A stretch of DNA of 64,000 nt, from assembly GCA_039565995.1 (NCBI GenBank), contig CP154795.1, positions 3,844,001-3,908,000 of the forward strand, read 5' to 3'. The notes under the pieces were generated by a model. It searched no databases and was not told the DNA's origin. It saw nothing but the letters and a program-made list of their open reading frames with translations. Shown one piece after another: positions 1 through 8,421 of this stretch. Source of the stretch: Propionibacteriaceae bacterium ZF39. Its GTDB lineage: Bacteria; Actinomycetota; Actinomycetes; Propionibacteriales; Propionibacteriaceae. Position numbers and translations under genes: made by a program. Within the stretch, counting starts at the first letter, position 1. The number at the start of each line of letters is the position of its first letter.

Positions 1-965
1 AAGGCGTGGGCGGTGTGAATGTCGCTGCGGCAGCGTGCGGCGACATGAGCGGTGAGGTGGCCGTGGCGGTTGGTCTTGGCGCGGCCGACGACGTGCCAGC
101 GGGCATAGCGGGACAGCACGCCGCGCAGCTCGGGATCGGTGATGTCGGCGCCGGCTTCGGCGGCGTGGCGGTGTAGCCGGGCGGCGTTCTCGTCCCGGGG
201 CGGCAACGCGCCGGAGGCGACGAGCATCGCGCGCAGGTAGGTCACCGAGAACACTTGCGGGCGGGCATCGAGAGCATCGTGTGACAGGTCGAGCCGGCCT
301 TGAGCGATGTCGGTGAGCAGGTGCAGGCTCGGCAAGTCGTGCCAGTTGTTCAGCAGCGAGCGGGGTTGGCGTAGCTCGGTCAGGGCATCGCGGACGGGTT
401 TCAGCTCGGGTCGGATCGTGCCGTCCGGGCCGGTGAGCGCGGCGTCGATCTGCTGGGTGGCTTGGCAGGCGAAGCAACGGGGCCGGCCGTGGTTGGTGGT
501 TCGCCGGCCGAGCGACCGCTGGCCGCAGATGGAGCAGTCGATGACCGGCGCTTGGTAGCAGGTCGGGCAGACGTCCGGGCTCGCGGCGGTCGCTTTCAAC
601 GCGACTCGCTTGAGCCGGCCGCAGACGCCGCAGGACCGACGCGGGTGCCGGTAGCAGCGAACGCAGAGATTCCGCGATCCATCGGACTTCCCGCCAGCTC
701 GGGTGGCGAGCGGGCCGATAGTGCCGCATCCCTCGCAAGCATCCTCACCGGCGCGGTTTCGGGCGTAGCAGGTGGTGCAGATAGCGCCGCCGTCGCTGGT
801 GCGGGCGTTGACTCGCCGCTGCCTGCCGCAGCCGGTGCAGGTCTCCTGGGGTGAGCGGCGGGCGCGGCAAGCCCGACACTCACCCCGGTTGAGTGTGTGG
901 TTCCAGCGCAGGTTCCTCACCCGTCCGCAGCGGAAACACTCACCGGGGACGATCGTGCTCGCCAT
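1..965 (-). CDS. Multi-zinc-finger protein of the integrase module (runs off the left edge)
   Basis: An open reading frame starts at the ATG at 965 and is still open at base 1, so the C-terminus is missing. The first 170 residues are packed with CxxC pairs (CFRCG, CRAC, CTGC, CTTC, CEGC, CVRC, CGVC, CPTC, CSIC, CFAC), which suggests five or more zinc ribbons. The rest is helical and lacks a motif I recognise. It begins 10 bp after the XRE gene, which itself overlaps the integrase, so the three form one leftward operon. I recall similar three-gene sets beside tyrosine integrases in actinobacteria. A role as DNA-binding helper of recombination is inferred only. Confidence 0.7.
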   Translation of the reverse strand, partial: MASTIVPGECFRCGRVRNLRWNHTLNRGECRACRARRSPQETCTGCGRQRRVNARTSDGGAICTTCYARNRAGEDACEGCGTIGPLATRAGGKSDGSRNLCVRCYRHPRRSCGVCGRLKRVALKATAASPDVCPTCYQAPVIDCSICGQRSLGRRTTNHGRPRCFACQATQQIDAALTGPDGTIRPELKPVRDALTELRQPRSLLNNWHDLPSLHLLTDIAQGRLDLSHDALDARPQVFSVTYLRAMLVASGALPPRDENAARLHRHAAEAGADITDPELRGVLSRYARWHVVGRAKTNRHGHLTAHVAARCRSDIHTAHA

Positions 966-974
966 CTGGTCCGG

Positions 975-1316
975 TCAGTCCCCAGCAGGCTTGATGACTG
1001 CGCGAGTTGGACGGTTCCGGCTGGGCTTGGACTGCGTGCTGGTGCCGGTGGTGCCGGTCTTGCGTCCGCGCCGCGAGCTGGTGGCGACGTAGGGCTCGAT
1101 CAGGTCGTTGGGGGTGACGTCGAGGATGTCGCAGAGCGCGGCGAGCAGCCGCATGTTCAACCGCTCCGGCTCGCCGGTGACGATCCGGTAGACCTGGGTC
1201 GAGGTCATCACCACGCCCCGGTCGGCCAGCAGCGGCACCAGTTCGGTGGTGGCGTTCATGCCGTGCTCGTTCATGATCTTGCGCAGGTGCCAGTGGTAGG
1301 CGACGGTCTTCGTCAT
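975..1316 (-). CDS. XRE/Cro-type small regulator
   Basis: The 113-residue protein has a helix-turn-helix of the Cro/C1 type around residues 20-75, with the pattern LLADRGVVMTSTQVYRIVTG followed by LLAALCDILDVTPNDLIEPY. The tail is basic and rich in Thr, Ser and Arg. The start ATG overlaps the integrase stop (ATGA), which indicates translational coupling. It may control expression or directionality of the integrase. The longer in-frame extension to 1619 lies inside the integrase gene and was not used. Confidence 0.8.
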   Translation of the reverse strand: MTKTVAYHWHLRKIMNEHGMNATTELVPLLADRGVVMTSTQVYRIVTGEPERLNMRLLAALCDILDVTPNDLIEPYVATSSRRGRKTGTTGTSTQSKPSRNRPTRAVIKPAGD

Positions 1317-2479
1317 CAGCGTGATCCTTCCTCGGTTGCGGTCGGTGGGGTGAACGCGGCGTCCAGGGCGCGGCGCAGGGTGCGGTTGCGGTAGTCGCCC
1401 GAGACGCCGGTGTAGAGGGCTGTGGTCGATCCCCACCGGTGCCCGACCTGCTGCTGCACGAACAGCGGGTCGAAGCCGTCCTCGATCAGATGGGTCACAT
1501 ACGAGTGCCGCAGACAGTGCGGGTGCAGCGCGGCGTCGAAGCCGAGGTCGTCGCGGTACTCGGCGAACCTCATCCCGACGTAGCTGCCCGTGATCCTGGA
1601 TTGTCGTTCGGTCGGCCACAGCATCCCGGCGCCTGCCGTGTCGAACAGCGGCAGCACGTCGGTGACGTATTCCTCGATCACTGGGCGGGTCCAGTCGAAC
1701 ACCGCCAGCACCGCCCGCCGACGGGGCGGGGAGCCTTTGCTGGCCTTGCCCCAGCGGACGTTGCAGACCCCGTACCGGCCGAACTCGGTCGCGGTCGGGT
1801 TGCGGGTGAAGTCATGCAGGTCCAGCATCCCGACCTCGCGGCGGCGCAGCCCGAAGGCGTAGATCATCTTGAACAGGGTCGCGTCGCGGAACACCGACTT
1901 CCAGCCCTTCTTTCCGCGCGTGCGAGCATGGTCGGCGCGATCGTCGGCGTAGTCGAAGAAGGCTTGTACCTCTTCCCGCGACAGTGGCCGGACCGCCGGG
2001 CGTGCCTCGTGATCGCTGGTGTGGATCGCGGTGTTCCACTCATGGCAGACCTGCACCGGATGAGTGCCGAACAGTTCCTCGCATCGCTCGATCCAGCCGT
2101 AGCGGCGGTCGGTCAGGTAGTCGCAGAACAACGCGACCGCGTTCTGATACGAGCGGATCGTGCCGTGCGAGCACGGCTTGTCGCCGGAGACCAGCTCGGT
2201 CGTCCACTCCTCGACATCGGCGGGCGACCACTCCCACGGCAAGCTCCCGCAGAACACGGCGAACCGGCGCACCTGCGACAAGCGCGCCCCGATCGTCTTG
2301 GGGTTCAGCATCCGTGAGACCTGCTGCGCCGACCAGCCCGTGAGCATGTCATCGAAGACCTGCTCCGCCGGACGCAGCAACGCCACGTTGCCCGCCCGCA
2401 ACGCCGTCACCGATCCGGCGCGGTTCCCGTCCTCGAAGTCCACTCCAACAGTCTTACATCTAATGTATGAAAAGTACAT
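1316..2479 (-). CDS. int: Tyrosine recombinase / integrase
   Basis: The 387-residue protein has the catalytic pattern of phage-type tyrosine integrases: an Arg in FGLRRREVGML (about residue 220), the H-x-x-R box in HPHCLRHSYVTH, the following His in VGHRWGSTT, and the nucleophile Tyr in TALYTGVS near the C-terminus. The N-terminal 120 residues fit a SAM-like core-binding domain. It would integrate and excise the surrounding element. The open frame starts at ATG 2479, but that ATG lies inside a repeated motif. A GTG at 2443 (VDFEDGNRAG) leaves all repeats outside the gene and is an equally good start, giving 375 residues. Confidence 0.9.
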   Translation of the reverse strand: MYFSYIRCKTVGVDFEDGNRAGSVTALRAGNVALLRPAEQVFDDMLTGWSAQQVSRMLNPKTIGARLSQVRRFAVFCGSLPWEWSPADVEEWTTELVSGDKPCSHGTIRSYQNAVALFCDYLTDRRYGWIERCEELFGTHPVQVCHEWNTAIHTSDHEARPAVRPLSREEVQAFFDYADDRADHARTRGKKGWKSVFRDATLFKMIYAFGLRRREVGMLDLHDFTRNPTATEFGRYGVCNVRWGKASKGSPPRRRAVLAVFDWTRPVIEEYVTDVLPLFDTAGAGMLWPTERQSRITGSYVGMRFAEYRDDLGFDAALHPHCLRHSYVTHLIEDGFDPLFVQQQVGHRWGSTTALYTGVSGDYRNRTLRRALDAAFTPPTATEEGSR

Positions 2480-2609
2480 CTAACGTAAGACTTGGTGCGT
2501 TTCCCCTGGTCAAGAGCCGGGTTCAAGGCTCAGATCAGTGACCCCTGGTACCCTTGCCTGACCAGCGAATACGCACGATTCCGGCCGTCGCGGATTACAT
2601 CTAACGTAA
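2454..2609. repeat. Three copies of a 14-bp motif upstream of the integrase
   Basis: TTACATCTAATGTA (2454-2467), GTACATCTAACGTA (2474-2487) and TTACATCTAACGTA (2595-2608) lie between the integrase and the cell-wall hydrolase gene. The first two are 20 bp apart, about two helical turns. They differ at one or two positions. The likeliest roles are arm-type binding sites for the integrase or operators for the XRE protein. No attachment core can be defined from this window alone. Confidence 0.6.
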
Positions 2610-2615
2610 TAATTG

Positions 2616-4232
2616 CTAGTTTTCTTTGACGGTGATGTGGACGTGGTCGTAATGGCCGCCGGTGGCGTCGTTGGGGTCGTGCATGCCGCCGCCGTTGTAG
2701 GGGCGCCAGCCTTCGGCGTCGCGGGCGAGGGACCAGATTTGGCCTTGCCAGATGAGGTACTCGACGCCGAGGGTTTCGGCGTTGTCTTTGAGCCAGTTCG
2801 TCAGCGCCCATCCGGATTCGAGTTGCTGGGGTGTGGGGCGGGTGCCGATGGCGTTGCCGAAGGTGACATCGCAGGCCCGCCCGAGGGGGTGTTCGGATTT
2901 GGTGCCGGGGCGGGGTGAGTAGCAGGCCCAGGAGCTGTCGGGGTACGCGGTGAGGGCTTGGGTGTAGACGTGGAGCATGCGGGCGGTGATCCGTCCGTCG
3001 GTGGTGGGGTCATCGACCTTGCGGTCCGGGTCCCCGTCATCGGGTCCTTGGGGCGGCGCAGGCTGGGTCGCGGCCGGGTTGCAGCCTTCCTGCTCGACCG
3101 GCGTGGTGGGGGCTGGAAGGTTGCCGGTGGCGTGTTGGTCGAGCCAGGGCTGGGGGTCGGTGAACTCGCCGTCGTTGCCCCCTTGGCGGAGTTCGAAGTG
3201 CAGGTGCGCGCCGGTGGAGTAACCGGACGATCCAACATCGCCGATGTGTTGCCCGGCGGTGACGGTGTCGCCGACGTTGACGTGAAAGCCGTTCTCCCAC
3301 AGGTGGGCGTAGGCGGTGGCGACCTTCTGCCCGCCGATGGTGTGTTCGATGATGATCAGCCCGCCGTACCCGCCAGACATCGAGGCGTGGGTGACGATGC
3401 CGTCGGCGGCGGCGAGGATGGGGGTGCCGTCGGGGGCGGAGTAGTCCGCGCCGGTGTGGAGCTTGTTCTCCCCGGTGATGGGATGGACCCGCATCCCAAA
3501 CGGCGAGGTGGCTACCCAGGTGCCCTCAGGCAACGGGAAGACCACACGCCCGGTCTCCGGTAGCGATGGACTGGCGGTGCTGGGGGTGGTGAGTGCGGTC
3601 AGGATCTGTTCGGCGACGGGCTCGTAGTTCGCATACCGGTCGGGGTAGGCCGACACTTCGACGGCTTGCGCGGCTTCGCCTTTCGACAGGGTCTGCCAGC
3701 CGGGGATGTCGAGCAGTCCGCGGGGTGAGGGGTGGTTGGGGCCGGTGGGTCCGCCGAAGAACGCGCGCGCTTGGTAGACGGGGTCCATGAGGTCGGCGAC
3801 GGTGCCCCACCCGGCCTGGGGTCGCATCTGGAACAGGCCGAGGCTGTCGTGGTCGGAGGCGTCCCCGTCGTTGGGGTAGGCCCCGGAGTCGGGGTAGACG
3901 CTGGTGTTGGCCAGCATCCGCAGGTTCGACTCGGTGAGCGCGGCCATGAGCGCGATCTGCAGCCCGTCACGATTCACGCCTTCGATCTGGGAGCCGGTCT
4001 GGATGATGGTGGCAGCGTGGGCGAGCTGGGTTGTGTTGAGCGTGAAGGTCTGCCCGTCAGCGGTCGTCACCTCGAGTGAGTCAGGTACGGGCCCCACCAC
4101 CGATGGGCCGCTGGTGCTGGTGGTGGTGCAGGAGGCGTTGGCGCCGGGGCTGAAGATCATCCCGACCCCCAAGAGCAGGAGGGCGGGGCTGAACAGCACG
4201 AGCATGGCAGCGATGACGGCGAGTTTCTTCAC
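2616..4232 (-). CDS. Conjugation-type cell-wall hydrolase (lysozyme-like + M23 peptidase)
   Basis: From the GTG at 4232 (VKKLAVIAAML) the protein has 538 residues. An N-terminal membrane segment (about 3-25) is followed by a lytic transglycosylase-like region (about 65-180, with ALMAALTESNLR and SLGLFQMRPQAGWG). Next is an M23 lysostaphin-type peptidase (about 235-335, with HTGADYSAPDGT and the HLHFEL zinc motif), then a C-terminal domain (about 410-538) ending in GHYDHVHITVKEN, as seen in actinobacterial hydrolases of the ARB-07466 type. It would open peptidoglycan for a mating channel. The start follows the upstream gene by 8 bp. A longer in-frame extension to 4451 reads low-complexity sequence over that gene and is rejected. 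Confidence 0.85.
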   Translation of the reverse strand: MKKLAVIAAMLVLFSPALLLLGVGMIFSPGANASCTTTSTSGPSVVGPVPDSLEVTTADGQTFTLNTTQLAHAATIIQTGSQIEGVNRDGLQIALMAALTESNLRMLANTSVYPDSGAYPNDGDASDHDSLGLFQMRPQAGWGTVADLMDPVYQARAFFGGPTGPNHPSPRGLLDIPGWQTLSKGEAAQAVEVSAYPDRYANYEPVAEQILTALTTPSTASPSLPETGRVVFPLPEGTWVATSPFGMRVHPITGENKLHTGADYSAPDGTPILAAADGIVTHASMSGGYGGLIIIEHTIGGQKVATAYAHLWENGFHVNVGDTVTAGQHIGDVGSSGYSTGAHLHFELRQGGNDGEFTDPQPWLDQHATGNLPAPTTPVEQEGCNPAATQPAPPQGPDDGDPDRKVDDPTTDGRITARMLHVYTQALTAYPDSSWACYSPRPGTKSEHPLGRACDVTFGNAIGTRPTPQQLESGWALTNWLKDNAETLGVEYLIWQGQIWSLARDAEGWRPYNGGGMHDPNDATGGHYDHVHITVKEN

Positions 4233-4239
4233 GGCCGGG

Positions 4240-4938
4240 TCACCGCAGTGGGTTGTCGAGCTGTGACAGGCGCAGCAGGTGGCAGGTGTCGTAGGTCGGC
4301 GCGCAGACCACGAACACCGTGAACTCCACCTTGTGGGCCGAGCCGACCGGTTCGCCGTTCCAGGTTCCGGTGCGGTGCCGGGTGCCCTCGATGGTGTAGG
4401 CGACCGTGCCCGGTGCGAGTTGCCCGTCGGGTGCCTGGGCAACGGCTTCACCCCACTGGTCGGGGATGTAGGCGCGGTCGATCGTTAGATGCTGAGTGGT
4501 GCCGTATTCGCGCAGGTCCTGCCATGCGGTCCGCGAGGGCAGGTAGGCGGCGACGTCGGTGGCGAGGCCGGCTTGTTCGGCGCCGCTGGGGTCCCCGACG
4601 GCGAGGATCGCCGAGGTGTAGTCCAGTGGCAGCAGCCCGGTGGTGGTGTCCCACGCAAACAGCGTGGTCGCGACATTGCGTGCGAACTGTTCCGGATCAG
4701 CACTGCGCGTCACCGGTGGCACCGACGACGCCCCGGATGCTGAAGGGCTCGCCGTTGCTGGGGTGGTCGAGGAGGGTGACGGGCTGGTGGTGATGGTCGG
4801 TGACGTGCTCGGGGTGCTGGTCGGGGTGTGGGGGCCGGTAGCGAGGCCGTAGATCCCGACCCCACACACCAGGGCCGTGACCGAGCCGGCAGCAATCAGC
4901 ACGAGCCGGCGACGCGACGAACGATCAGAAGTGTCCAT
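4240..4938 (-). CDS. Membrane-anchored transfer-region protein
   Basis: From the ATG at 4938 the protein has 232 residues: a short basic head (RSSRRR), one transmembrane helix (about 11-33), a Thr/Ser/Pro linker, and an extracytoplasmic domain of about 150 residues with two late Cys (CAPTYDTC) that could form a disulphide. It resembles anchored accessory proteins of actinobacterial conjugation loci, but I cannot name a family. A GTG at 4968 gives ten more residues. A G-rich stretch sits about 12 bp before the ATG. It lies between ParB and the hydrolase in one leftward operon. Confidence 0.65.
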   Translation of the reverse strand: MDTSDRSSRRRLVLIAAGSVTALVCGVGIYGLATGPHTPTSTPSTSPTITTSPSPSSTTPATASPSASGASSVPPVTRSADPEQFARNVATTLFAWDTTTGLLPLDYTSAILAVGDPSGAEQAGLATDVAAYLPSRTAWQDLREYGTTQHLTIDRAYIPDQWGEAVAQAPDGQLAPGTVAYTIEGTRHRTGTWNGEPVGSAHKVEFTVFVVCAPTYDTCHLLRLSQLDNPLR

Positions 4939-4983
4939 GCCCAGCAGGTGCACCCACCCACCCCACACACCAGCAGGCAGAAG

Positions 4984-6024
4984 CTAGATGGCGCGCAGCT
5001 GCGGACGCCCACCCGCCGGTGCGTCATCCCTCTCATCGACTGGGTCGGAGGCGGCGGTGGTGTCGTCGGGGTTGGTGAGGGCGGCTTGGAGGGCGTCGGC
5101 GAACGCGATGGTGTGTTCGATCACGCGCAGGAACGTGGCGACCTGTTCGTCGGTGAGTTCGACGGCGAGCACAGCCGGGTCGTAGTGGGTCCACCACTGA
5201 TCCAGTTCGGTCCACGTCACCACGAACGCCCGCACTGGGTACTGCACCGGCGCATCCTCACTGTCGTTCTTGGGCTTCTTGACCGGAGTGGGCTTCCGTC
5301 TGTCACCGGATCGGATGCGGGCGAGGGCGTCGGCCGCGGCCTGATGCAACGCCTCATCGCCAGCATCGGGGCTGGCGGTGTGGTTGCGGATGGTCTCGTA
5401 GATCGGATGGACCGGGCTCCCCGCATCGATCTGCTCCAACCCCCGCTGCGCCGCTGCCCGCACATGTTCGGGCAGCGTTTCGTCAGTGGCGGCGTGTTCG
5501 AGGTAGCCGATCTTGTCCAGCGTCTTGTACGAGGCCCCACCGGGAATCATTCCGGCCGCTTGTTCACTGGCGCGTCCGGTGGGTGTTGACGGTGCGGGAA
5601 AATTTCCCACACCGTCGGTTCCGGGCTGGTTGTCGCTGCGGAACTGGGTCGCTGCCTTGCGACGCGCAGCATCCTCGGCCATGAGAGATTTCAGTTCGCG
5701 GTAGAGGGCGGCGGCTTCCAGCGAGGTGAGTGGCTTGTGTAGGACGTTGTCGTCTTGTTCGGCCAGCAGGTGCCCGAGACGGTCGGAGATGCCGGAGCGG
5801 ACCCATACGTTGACGGTGCGCCAACCGAGCTGCTTGATCGCCGCCAGCCGGCGTGCCCCGCAGATCAGCACCCCGTCGGGGCTGACCGTCAACGGTTGCA
5901 ACAACCCGTCGCGCTCAATCGAGGCCGCCAACGCATCGATGTCACCCAGGTCGGCACGGTGACGTCGGCCCACATGCAGGGAGTCGACGGTGCGGTCCAG
6001 CTCGATGTGCCCCGGGGTACTCAT
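4984..6024 (-). CDS. ParB/Srx-fold nuclease-like partition protein
   Basis: The 346-residue protein begins with a ParB/RepB N-terminal domain (about 10-95): DIDALAASIERDGLLQPLTV, then LICGARRLAAIKQLGW with the conserved GxRR box. The middle (about 150-220) is a helical region that may be the HTH part. The tail is acidic and helical. No ParA partner is in the window, so it may serve plasmid-like maintenance or transfer regulation rather than classical partition. Its ATG overlaps the stop of the upstream gene (6021-6024). Confidence 0.8.
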   Translation of the reverse strand: MSTPGHIELDRTVDSLHVGRRHRADLGDIDALAASIERDGLLQPLTVSPDGVLICGARRLAAIKQLGWRTVNVWVRSGISDRLGHLLAEQDDNVLHKPLTSLEAAALYRELKSLMAEDAARRKAATQFRSDNQPGTDGVGNFPAPSTPTGRASEQAAGMIPGGASYKTLDKIGYLEHAATDETLPEHVRAAAQRGLEQIDAGSPVHPIYETIRNHTASPDAGDEALHQAAADALARIRSGDRRKPTPVKKPKNDSEDAPVQYPVRAFVVTWTELDQWWTHYDPAVLAVELTDEQVATFLRVIEHTIAFADALQAALTNPDDTTAASDPVDERDDAPAGGRPQLRAI

Positions 6025-6911
6025 GACCGCACCCGTTCCCGTCCCGGGGCGGCACGGACGATCGCGGCGACCAGGGCGTCATCACCCAACAGGTCCGCCA
6101 GGGATTCTCCGAGCAGCAGACGCAGCAGGATCCCGCGCCCGGCCGTCGTGGTGGCGTAGGCAGGTTCCGGGTGGCCCAGCAGGACACGTAGGAGGCACGT
6201 CCAGGCGGGGGCGGGGAGGTCAAGCAGCGCTCGGGCGTGTTTGTCGCGCCGCAAGGTTTCGTAGGTGCCGCGCCGGGACCCGATCCGGGCCAGGGCGTTG
6301 GTGACGTGATCTACCCCTGCCCGGGCGGAGGCTTCGGGCCAGCCCAGCAGCACGAACAACCGGGTCGCGTCCGCGACTGCTGCCTGCACGCTCGCATCCA
6401 CATCCACGTTTTCCTGCTGGTCGTGGTGGTGTGGGTCGGTGAGATGAAAAGCCGGGTGGTATTCGTACAGGGGTGTTTCGCGGTCGGAGAACCGTTCGGG
6501 GTCGTGGTGGGCGGAGATGTGGGCGCGGCGGGCCTGGTGGACCGAACACAGGAGCCCTTGGGCGCGTTCTTCGTAGATGCAGGTGATCCGCACCGCATGC
6601 GTGACCACCGCCCACGGATCCGCGGCCCTCCTTGCCGCCGGCGTGCGCATCACATCAAACGCCGCCGACGCGGCCTCCCACACATCCAGGCCGTGCTTGC
6701 GCGCCAACGGTGCGAACCGCTCCGCCGCAAACTCCAGCAACTCTTTGGCTTGGGGGTTGTTGCGCCATCCGTGCTCGGCCAGATGCTCCAGCAAAGCCCG
6801 CAGCCCTTCACTGGTGCGGAAGTCCGAGCTGTCGGGGTGGGGTGTCGACGGCGTTGTCGACGACGTCCCGGTCTCAGCGGTGCCGGTGGTTGGTGTTGTG
6901 GTGTGGGTCAT
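6021..6911 (-). CDS. Unrecognised helical protein of the transfer block
   Basis: The start at ATG 6911 is fixed by AGGAGG eight bases upstream. A longer open frame to 7034 lacks this signal. The 296-residue product has a Thr/Ser-rich head (1-40) and then mostly helical sequence with many Arg and Ala, a His/Asp cluster (TDPHHHDQQ) near the middle, and no enzyme motif that I recognise. Position between the DUF2637 / 181-residue genes and ParB suggests a plasmid-type replication or transfer function. It overlaps ParB by 4 bp. Confidence 0.6.
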   Translation of the reverse strand: MTHTTTPTTGTAETGTSSTTPSTPHPDSSDFRTSEGLRALLEHLAEHGWRNNPQAKELLEFAAERFAPLARKHGLDVWEAASAAFDVMRTPAARRAADPWAVVTHAVRITCIYEERAQGLLCSVHQARRAHISAHHDPERFSDRETPLYEYHPAFHLTDPHHHDQQENVDVDASVQAAVADATRLFVLLGWPEASARAGVDHVTNALARIGSRRGTYETLRRDKHARALLDLPAPAWTCLLRVLLGHPEPAYATTTAGRGILLRLLLGESLADLLGDDALVAAIVRAAPGRERVRS

Positions 6912-7030
6912 GGTGGTGCCTCCTGACAAGCAGGTGCGCACCCCCACCCCAGACATCGGCGGCAGTGGTGCCGTCGCAGTGGTGCCGTCGCAGTGGTGTT
7001 GGCAGGTCGTGTCATTGCTGGTCACCACGC

Positions 7031-7576
7031 TCAACTCATCCCCACCGCGGACCGCCCCGGCACCGACTGGCCTCGCCCGTGGCCGAACGCCGACAACGGT
7101 GCCAACCGCGCAGCCCGATCACCGATCCGCCGCGTACCCACCGTGATGCCGTGGCGGGTCTTCTGGCTCATTGCGGTCTGGAAGTGGATGCCGCGGCCAG
7201 CGACCGTGGCGCCACGTCGGGCCATCAGATCGGTCGGTCGCACCCACTCCACACCCCGCCCCACCTGCCGCCCCACAGGCCGGCCTGCGACCTGGGTGGT
7301 GCGGGCCTTGACCGCCTCAGGCACCCCCTCCGCACCCTCACCCAGCCCCGGAGCACCAGCGTCTGCTCCGTCGACGTCGGGTGCGAGCTGCTCATCGAGC
7401 TCTTCCACCGGCGCCTTGGGCGGGACAAGATCGCCTCGCTCACTCACCCTCTCCTGGTCGAGATTCTCGGCGTGGGTGCCGGGGGTGGTCAGGGCGAGTT
7501 CTTCGGGATCGGGTGGGCCGTAGTCGTCGTGGACCGGCGGTGCCACGGGGTCGTGCTCGTGTTCGTGGGTGCTCAT
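7031..7576 (-). CDS. Unrecognised 181-residue protein
   Basis: The first 85 residues are acidic and Pro-rich (for example PVHDDYGPPDPEELALTTPG). The rest is basic and Gly/Arg-rich. There is no signal peptide, membrane helix or catalytic motif. The start ATG overlaps the stop of the DUF2637 gene (7573-7576), so it is part of the same leftward operon. The acidic-to-basic polarity could suit a DNA- or partner-binding adaptor, but this is a guess. Confidence 0.55.
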   Translation of the reverse strand: MSTHEHEHDPVAPPVHDDYGPPDPEELALTTPGTHAENLDQERVSERGDLVPPKAPVEELDEQLAPDVDGADAGAPGLGEGAEGVPEAVKARTTQVAGRPVGRQVGRGVEWVRPTDLMARRGATVAGRGIHFQTAMSQKTRHGITVGTRRIGDRAARLAPLSAFGHGRGQSVPGRSAVGMS

Positions 7577-8421
7577 GATTCCTCCTTGATCGATGGGCTG
7601 GTGGCAGGTTCAGAACTCCTCGTCGGTGTGGAGGTGAGCCAGCGGCCCACCGTGGACGGATGCACGCCCAGCTCGGCGGCAATCTGCTTGTTCGACCACC
7701 CCTCACTCCGCAGCCCGGCAGCCCGCTCCCGCCGACCCACCCCAGCCGTCTCGGGAACGCCTCGAACGGTCTCCCCATCAGGAGCTGTCGGAGTCGAAGC
7801 CTCGGGCGCGGGCTTTGCCTCGACGTGCTTCATCGGAGACGGACCGGATTCCGGTGTGGTCGGTCGTTCATCGCCAAGGTCGACGGTGTCGCTGGCTTCG
7901 TGCTGTAGGAGTGCCGCCGGCATAGGCTCTGCCTCGATGCCCGGTCTTGGGGCTGGTGTGGGCTGGTCGTTCTGTTGGGCGATGGTTTGCCAGATCACGG
8001 TCTGCGTCTCGGGGCTGGTGGCGCGGGTGAGGATGACGGTGAGGTGGGTGATCGCCAGCAACACCACGGGCGGAACCGCCGCGATCGCTGCCGCCAACAA
8101 GGCCGGGACGTCGGCGTCGGCGGCGACGATGGCGTGCAGGGCGTTGGCGGTGACCGAGACGACGGCACCGCCGATCAACAGGGCCCAGGGATACCAAGCC
8201 GCCTTCTGCCCAGCCAGAGCGACCACGGCGACGGTGGCGACCACGATGATGCCGTCGACGATCAGCGGCCACGCCCACGCCTGACCTGCCCCGATGCCCG
8301 AACGGGCCGCGAGATCAGCCAGAGAGGTGAAGGACAGCCAGAACGCCCCGATCGCGATGAACACCGTCCCCGCGACCGCCGTCCGCACCGCCCACCGCCG
8401 CGCCCTCACGCCAGCCCCCAC
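7573..8421 (-). CDS. DUF2637 membrane protein with C-terminal HTH
   Basis: The 282-residue protein has four predicted membrane helices in residues 12-135 (for example FIAIGAFWLSFTSLADLAA and LIVDGIIVVATVAVVAL), the arrangement of the DUF2637 family found on actinobacterial plasmids and integrative elements, where SpdB-type spread proteins belong. After a Pro-rich linker the C-terminus carries a helix-turn-helix (residues 235-270, GWSNKQIAAELGVHPSTVGRW). It may tether DNA to the membrane during transfer; that link is inferred. The first residues overlap the end of the Prim-Pol gene. Confidence 0.8.
   Translation of the reverse strand: MGAGVRARRWAVRTAVAGTVFIAIGAFWLSFTSLADLAARSGIGAGQAWAWPLIVDGIIVVATVAVVALAGQKAAWYPWALLIGGAVVSVTANALHAIVAADADVPALLAAAIAAVPPVVLLAITHLTVILTRATSPETQTVIWQTIAQQNDQPTPAPRPGIEAEPMPAALLQHEASDTVDLGDERPTTPESGPSPMKHVEAKPAPEASTPTAPDGETVRGVPETAGVGRRERAAGLRSEGWSNKQIAAELGVHPSTVGRWLTSTPTRSSEPATSPSIKEES

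Noticed and set aside
1439-2317. Long plus-strand frame (292 codons) over the integrase
   Set aside because: It is the shadow of the integrase gene, whose catalytic motifs are clear on the other strand.
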